Source: Xanthobacter sp. NM-25
GTDB taxonomy: Bacteria; Pseudomonadota; Alphaproteobacteria; Rhizobiales; Xanthobacteraceae
Direction: 5' to 3'
Length of the DNA stretch: 64,000 bases
Assembly (NCBI RefSeq): GCF_022138605.1
Contig: NZ_JACBFS010000002.1
Coordinates: 434,001 to 498,000 of the forward strand
The notes beneath the pieces were generated by a model. It saw nothing but the letters and a program-made list of their open reading frames with translations. It was not told the DNA's origin and made no database searches. The stretch's first letter is position 1; every line of letters starts with the position of its first letter. Positions 59,790 to 64,000 of the stretch are shown here, piece by piece. A program made the translations under genes and the position numbers.

Positions 59790-60482
59790 ATGGCCCGTGC
59801 CCATCCCATCATCGCCCCGTCGATCCTCTCCGCCGATTTCGCCCGGCTCGGGGCCGAGGTGGAAGCGGTGCTGCACGCCGGGGCCGAGTGGATCCACTTC
59901 GACGTGATGGACAACCATTACGTCCCCAACCTCACCATCGGCCCGCTGGTGCTCCAGTCCCTGCGCAAGGCCACCGATGCCTTCATCGACGTGCATCTGA
60001 TGGTGAAGCCGGTGGATGGAATGATCGAGGCGTTCGCCGCCGCCGGGGCCGACCTCATCTCCTTCCATCCGGAAGCGAGCGAACATGTGGACCGCTCGCT
60101 GCAGCTCATCCGCTCGAAGGGCGTGAAGGCCGGGCTGGCGCTGAACCCGGCGACGCCCCTCAATGTGCTCGACCACACGCTGGACGCCCTCGACCTGGTG
60201 CTGGTGATGTCGGTGAACCCCGGCTTCGGCGGCCAGGCCTTCATTCCCGGCGCCCTCGACAAGCTCGCCGCGCTCCGCGCGCGCATCGATGGGTCCGGAC
60301 GCGACATCCGCCTGGAGATCGACGGCGGGGTGAAGGTGGACAATATCGGCGCCATCGCCGCCGCCGGGGCCGATACCTTCGTGGCCGGAAGCGCCATTTT
60401 CGGCGCCGGCGACTACGCCGCCACCATCAGCGCCATGCAGCGGGAGATCCACAGCGCCCTCGGGGCCGCCGCGGCGGCCTGA
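59790..60482 (+). CDS. cbbE: Ribulose-phosphate 3-epimerase
   Basis: The epimerase converts xylulose 5-phosphate to ribulose 5-phosphate. From ATG 59790 the product has 230 residues with a TIM-barrel pattern: IAPSILSADFARLGAEV, HFDVMDNHYVPNLTIGPLVL, FIDVHLMVKPVDGMIEAF, MSVNPGFGGQAFIP and IDGGVKVDNI. Catalytic aspartates and metal-binding His are present. It ends the cbb operon; tadA converges four bases further. Confidence 0.96.
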   Translation: MARAHPIIAPSILSADFARLGAEVEAVLHAGAEWIHFDVMDNHYVPNLTIGPLVLQSLRKATDAFIDVHLMVKPVDGMIEAFAAAGADLISFHPEASEHVDRSLQLIRSKGVKAGLALNPATPLNVLDHTLDALDLVLVMSVNPGFGGQAFIPGALDKLAALRARIDGSGRDIRLEIDGGVKVDNIGAIAAAGADTFVAGSAIFGAGDYAATISAMQREIHSALGAAAAA

Positions 60483-60485
60483 AAC

Positions 60486-60929
60486 CTACCGCCGATCCTG
60501 AAAGAAGGCGCGCAGCACCTCCGCCGCCTGCCGCTCGGCAATGCCGCCATAAACCTCGGGGGCGTGGTGGCAGGTGGGCTGGGAGAAGAAGCGCGGGCCG
60601 TGCTCCACCGCCCCACCCTTGGGATCGGCGGCGCCAAAATAGATGCGCCGCAGCCGCGCGAACGAGGCCGCCGCCGCGCACATGGCGCACGGCTCCAGCG
60701 TCACATAGAGATCGCAGCCGATCAGCCGCTCGGACTTGAGCCGGGCCGCCGCCGCGCGGATCACCAGCACCTCCGCATGGGCGGTGGGATCGTTGAGCTC
60801 GCGGGTGCGGTTGCCATCGCGCGCCACCACGTCGCTACCACGCACCAGCACCGCCCCCACCGGCACCTCGCCCCGCTCCGCCGCCGCCCGGGCCTCGTTG
60901 AGCGCCATCTGCATGAAGGTTCCGGACAT
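60486..60929 (-). CDS. tadA: tRNA-specific adenosine deaminase
   Basis: TadA converts A34 to inosine in tRNA-Arg(ACG). The 147-residue product from ATG 60929 (MSGTFMQMALNEA, AGGAAC upstream) has the zinc deaminase motifs TAHAEVLVIRAAA (HAE) and TLEPCAMCAAAAS (PCxxC), plus the C-terminal GPRFFSQPTCHHAPEVYGG. The frame is longer upstream, but the shorter start has the better ribosome site. Confidence 0.95.
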   Translation of the reverse strand: MSGTFMQMALNEARAAAERGEVPVGAVLVRGSDVVARDGNRTRELNDPTAHAEVLVIRAAAARLKSERLIGCDLYVTLEPCAMCAAAASFARLRRIYFGAADPKGGAVEHGPRFFSQPTCHHAPEVYGGIAERQAAEVLRAFFQDRR

Positions 60930-61173
60930 GGGCGTTCCTGCGTTTGAGGGGCGGGAGATGGCGCCGGCTGCCGCCGTTCCGTTCAAGGAAACGCGAAAAA
61001 GCGCCGCCGCGCTCGCCGCGCCACATTTGGTGTGCTAGAGCCGAATCAACCGTCCCGTGCCGTCGCTGGCGTGGGACATCCATTCAGCCGATCAACATGA
61101 GAGCGACGGGTGTTCATTCGCCAGGGCTGGCGCGATCGAGCCCTGACGAACGGACACCTGTCGATTGCCTTCA

Positions 61174-63042
61174 ATGCCGCGCATGTCACCGCCCCGCAAG
61201 GATAAGAACAACGTTCCGCGCCAGAAACGCGAGCTGCCCGCAGCCGTGAAGAAGGAGGCGGAGCGCGTCGCCAAGGTCATCGCCCGCGCGGGGCTCGCCT
61301 CGCGCCGCGAGATCGAGGCCTGGATCGCCGAGGGCCGGGTGGCGGTCAATGGCACCGTGCTCACCAGCCCTGCCATCACCGTCACCGCTGCCGATGCCAT
61401 CACCGTGGATGGCGCGCCGCTGCCGGAGAAGGAGCGCACCCGCCTCTTCCTTTACCACAAGCCCCGGGGTGTGGTGACCACCAACCGCGATCCGGAAGGC
61501 CGCACCACCCTGTTCGAGATCCTGCCCGGGGGCCTGCCGCGCCTCGTCAGCGTGGGCCGGCTCGATCTCAATTCGGAAGGCCTGCTGCTGCTCACCAATG
61601 ATGGCGGCCTCGCCCGCGCGCTGGAGCTGCCGGAAACTGGCTGGCTGCGGCGCTACCGAGTGCGCGCCAATGGCGAGATCGACCAGGCCCGGCTCGATAG
61701 CCTGCTGAAGGGCATCACCGTGGATGGCGTGGAGTATGGCCCCATCGAGGCCGAGCTCGATCGCGTCCAGGGGGCCAATGCCTGGATCACCGTCTCCCTG
61801 CGCGAGGGCAAGAACCGTGAGGTGCGCAATGTGCTCGGCGCCCTCGGCCTCAAGGTGAACCGGCTGATCCGCATCTCCTACGGCCCCTTCCAGCTGGGCG
61901 AGATCCCCGAAGGGGAGATCGAGGAGGTCCGCACCCGCGTGCTGAAGGATCAGATCGGCGCCGAGCTCACCGCCGTGGCCGGTGCGGATTTCGAAGGGCC
62001 CATCCTGGAGCACGAGATCGAGCCGGCGCCGCCGCGCCCGGCCGCCGCCGCCGCCCGCCGCGGCAAGGCGGAGGGCGATGCGCCGGCCCAGGACGAGTTC
62101 CGCCCGACCGGCCCCCGCGTGCGCCGGCGCATCGCCGAGGTGGGCGCGCTGGAGACCCGGGGCACCGTGGCCGACAAGAGGGGCCGCGCGGTGAAGGTGG
62201 AACGCCTCGTCACCAAGCCCCGCGACGACGCCGAACGCCCCGCCCGCGGCAGCCGGGGCACGGGGCGCGATCAGGAACGGGATTTTGGACGCGGCCCGCG
62301 CCGCTTTGCGGACGATGACCGCCGCCCGCAGCGCGGCTTCCGCCCGCGCGATGGCGAGGAGGAGGGACGCGGTCCGCGGCGGGGTCGCCCCGGTGAGGAT
62401 CGGCCCCGAGGCCCGCGCACCGAAGGCGGTCCCCGCCGCTTCGAGCGCAATGACGATCGCCCCCAGCGCAGCTTCCGCCCCCGCGAGGGGGAAGAAGAAT
62501 TCCGTGGTCCCGGCCGTGGTCGCCCCGGTGGTGACCGGCCCCGTGGACCGCGCACCGAAGGCGGCCCCCGCCGCTTCGAGCGCAATGACGATCGCCCCCA
62601 GCGCAGCTTCCGCCCGCGTGAGGGCGAAGAGGAGGCCCGCGGCCGGGGCCGCCCCGGTGGTGACAAGCCCCGGGGCCCGCGCAATGAAGGCGGCCCGCGC
62701 CGCTTCGAGCGCAATGAGGACCGCCCCCAGCGCAGCTTCCGTCCCCGCGAGGGCGAAGAGGATTTCCGCGGCCCCGGCCGTGGCCGCCCTGGTGGTGGCC
62801 GTCCCGGTGCTGATCGGCCTCGGGGGCCGCGTCCGGACGGTGGCGCCGGGGATCGGGCGCCGCGTGGCGAGGGGCCGGGCCGCGAGCGCAGCGGCGGCTT
62901 CAAGGGCGCCCGGCCTGCCGGCAAAGGTGGGTTCAAGGGCGGATTCAAGGGCGGCTTCGGCGGCAAGCCGGGCGGACGCCCAACGGGCAAAGGCGGCGGC
63001 AAACCGGGTGGCCGCCCTTCCGCCCCGCGCGGCAAGCGCTGA
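61174..63042 (+). CDS. RsuA/RluB-family pseudouridine synthase with RG-rich repeat tail
   Basis: RsuA/RluB enzymes pseudouridylate rRNA. The first ~270 residues of 622 form an S4 domain (VIARAGLASRREIEAWIAEGRVAVNG) and catalytic domain (FLYHKPRGVVTTNRDPEGRTT, catalytic Asp in VGRLDLNSEGLLLLTNDG, REGKNREVRNVLGALGLKVNRLIRISYGPF). From about residue 365 on the protein is disordered and built of four near-identical ~43-residue repeats (RPRGPRTEGGPRRFERN, RPQRSFRPREGEEE) followed by KGGFKGGFKGG and GKPGGRP runs. The tail is strongly basic and RNA-binding-like. Start is uncertain among 61165 (TTG), 61174 and 61183. Confidence 0.9.
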   Translation: MPRMSPPRKDKNNVPRQKRELPAAVKKEAERVAKVIARAGLASRREIEAWIAEGRVAVNGTVLTSPAITVTAADAITVDGAPLPEKERTRLFLYHKPRGVVTTNRDPEGRTTLFEILPGGLPRLVSVGRLDLNSEGLLLLTNDGGLARALELPETGWLRRYRVRANGEIDQARLDSLLKGITVDGVEYGPIEAELDRVQGANAWITVSLREGKNREVRNVLGALGLKVNRLIRISYGPFQLGEIPEGEIEEVRTRVLKDQIGAELTAVAGADFEGPILEHEIEPAPPRPAAAAARRGKAEGDAPAQDEFRPTGPRVRRRIAEVGALETRGTVADKRGRAVKVERLVTKPRDDAERPARGSRGTGRDQERDFGRGPRRFADDDRRPQRGFRPRDGEEEGRGPRRGRPGEDRPRGPRTEGGPRRFERNDDRPQRSFRPREGEEEFRGPGRGRPGGDRPRGPRTEGGPRRFERNDDRPQRSFRPREGEEEARGRGRPGGDKPRGPRNEGGPRRFERNEDRPQRSFRPREGEEDFRGPGRGRPGGGRPGADRPRGPRPDGGAGDRAPRGEGPGRERSGGFKGARPAGKGGFKGGFKGGFGGKPGGRPTGKGGGKPGGRPSAPRGKR

Positions 63043-63070
63043 GAGCGGGATTGAGCGGGGATCCTGAGCC

Positions 63071-63625
63071 ATGCGGATCGTCGGCGGCCGGTTCAAGGGC
63101 CGCACTCTGAAGGGCCCCTCCTCCAGCGCCACCCGGCCCACCTCGGACCGGCTGCGGGAGAGCCTGTTCAACGTGCTCGCCCATGCCTATGGCGATCCGT
63201 GCGACGGCGCGCGGGTGCTGGACCTCTTTTCCGGCACCGGCGCGCTGGCGATCGAGGCCCTCTCCCGCAGCGCCCGCTTCGCCCTCATGGTGGAGGAAGC
63301 GTCCGGCGCGCGCGGCGTGATCCGTGAGAATGTGGAGGCCCTGGGCCTGACCGGCGTGACCCGCATTTTCCGCCGCGACGCCACCCGGCTGGGGGAGATG
63401 GGGCCCGGCGAGGCCTATGGTCTGGTGTTTTGCGACCCGCCCTATGGCAAGGGCCTCGCCGAAGCGGCCCTTGCGAGCGCGCAGGCCGGCGGCTGGCTCA
63501 CCCCCGAGGCATTGATCGTGGTGGAAGAGCGCACCGGCGCCTTCGCTTGCCCCGAAGGCTTCCGGGAACTGGAGCGCCGGCCCTATGACGAGAGCGAGCT
63601 GATCGTTCTGGAACACGCCGCGTAG
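63071..63625 (+). CDS. rsmD: 16S rRNA (guanine(966)-N2)-methyltransferase RsmD
   Basis: RsmD methylates G966 of 16S rRNA. The 184-residue product has MRIVGGRFKGRTLKGP, RPTSDRLRESLFNVLAH, SAM motif VLDLFSGTGALAIEALSR and catalytic loop VFCDPPYGKGL (DPPY). It follows the pseudouridine synthase by 28 bases, a common pairing. Confidence 0.96.
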   Translation: MRIVGGRFKGRTLKGPSSSATRPTSDRLRESLFNVLAHAYGDPCDGARVLDLFSGTGALAIEALSRSARFALMVEEASGARGVIRENVEALGLTGVTRIFRRDATRLGEMGPGEAYGLVFCDPPYGKGLAEAALASAQAGGWLTPEALIVVEERTGAFACPEGFRELERRPYDESELIVLEHAA

Positions 63626-63675
63626 GATGTTTTTCCGAGCGAAGCGGACACCGGCTCACTCGGAAGGGCGGCAAC

Positions 63676-64000
63676 TCAGGCCTTCGGCTTGCCGCGCGTG
63701 CCCACGCCCAGCAGGCCGGCGGCCTCGAAATCATATGCCCCCTGATCCAGGAACCGCTCCAGAACGGCGCGATAGGGCGTGATGTCGATCTTCTTGTCCC
63801 GCAGCCAATCGGCGTTGAAATAGGTGGCGGCATAGCGCTCGCCGCTGTCGCAGATGAGGGTGACGAGGGAGCCCGAGCGCCCCTCCGACCGCATGGTGGC
63901 CGCCAGGGCGCACAAGGCATAGAAATTGGTGCCGGTGGAGCCGCCCACCCGGCAAGAGAGCCGCTCCGACAGCACATGCATGGCGGCGAGGGAGGCCGCA
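63676..64000 (-). CDS. PLP-dependent cysteine synthase family protein (C-terminal part)
   Basis: Only about the last 108 residues are in the window; the gene continues past base 64000. The segment CRVGGSTGTNFYALCALAATMRSEGRSGSLVTLICDSGERYAATYFNADWL contains the GGSTGTN phosphate-binding loop and CDSGERY of the cysteine synthase / cystathionine beta-synthase family. The end (VLERFLDQGAYDFEAAGLLGVGTRGKPKA) is a short C-terminal extension. Without the N-terminal Lys the specificity cannot be told. Confidence 0.85.
   Translation of the reverse strand, partial: AASLAAMHVLSERLSCRVGGSTGTNFYALCALAATMRSEGRSGSLVTLICDSGERYAATYFNADWLRDKKIDITPYRAVLERFLDQGAYDFEAAGLLGVGTRGKPKA

Noticed and set aside
1..64000. 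tRNA, rRNA or insertion-sequence transposase genes
   Set aside because: I saw no tRNA-like cloverleaf, rRNA sequence or transposase motif in the window; a dedicated scan could still find a degenerate one.

Overview
The window is GC-rich chromosomal DNA of a chemolithoautotrophic, probably nitrogen-fixing alphaproteobacterium of the Rhizobiales, most like Xanthobacter. The main reasons are a form IC RuBisCO operon in the order cbbR<>cbbLSXFPTAE, which is the arrangement known from Xanthobacter flavus, and an uptake [NiFe]-hydrogenase (hup/hyp) cluster 35 kb away. The species call is inferred from gene order and protein motifs; no database search was possible.

Layout. 1-6.9 kb: translation/RNA genes infB (5' end outside the window), rbfA, truB, rpsO, pnp. 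7.4-8.4 kb: a Shethna/FeSII-type [2Fe-2S] ferredoxin and a ferritin-like protein downstream of a near-consensus FNR/FixK box. 8.9-11.6 kb (minus): ybaB, dnaX and a small membrane-anchored protein; recR is missing from its usual place after ybaB. 11.6-14.0 kb: a repeat-rich stretch with two copies of the SRP RNA gene exactly 1814 bp apart, a DUF502 membrane protein, a GIY-YIG nuclease and at least eight REP-like palindromes. 14.06-14.94 kb (minus): an AT-rich TIR-domain gene that looks horizontally acquired and is the best defence candidate. 15.2-29.0 kb: hupSLC, hupDFGH, a hupI-hupJ fusion, hupK, hypAB, hoxA, hypCDE, headed by a textbook sigma-54 promoter, with a second candidate sigma-54 promoter before hupD. 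29.6-40.8 kb: housekeeping and envelope genes (a kinase-like phosphotransferase, tex, a PCuAC copper chaperone, a host-attachment family protein, TspO, HIG1, cobalamin adenosyltransferase, rhomboid, etfBA, 3-hydroxybutyryl-CoA dehydrogenase). 40.9-44.0 kb: an OmpR-type two-component system divergent from a Spy-like periplasmic protein. 44.3-50.1 kb: a LacI regulator with a clear palindromic operator, a complete ABC importer and a metallophosphoesterase. 50.1-60.5 kb: cbbR and the Calvin-cycle operon. 60.5-64 kb: tadA, a pseudouridine synthase with a long RG-rich repeat tail, rsmD, and the C-terminal part of a cysteine-synthase-like gene.

How it fits together. Hup oxidises H2 and feeds electrons to quinone through HupC. 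The hyp genes build and insert the NiFe(CN)2CO centre (hypF is not in this window), and HoxA/HupR is the sigma-54 activator expected to drive hupS. The cbb operon uses the resulting energy and reductant for CO2 fixation under CbbR. The FeSII-like ferredoxin suggests protection of nitrogenase from oxygen. The least explained parts are the SRP-RNA duplication with its palindrome array and GIY-YIG gene, the TIR gene, and the LacI-ABC-phosphoesterase operon.
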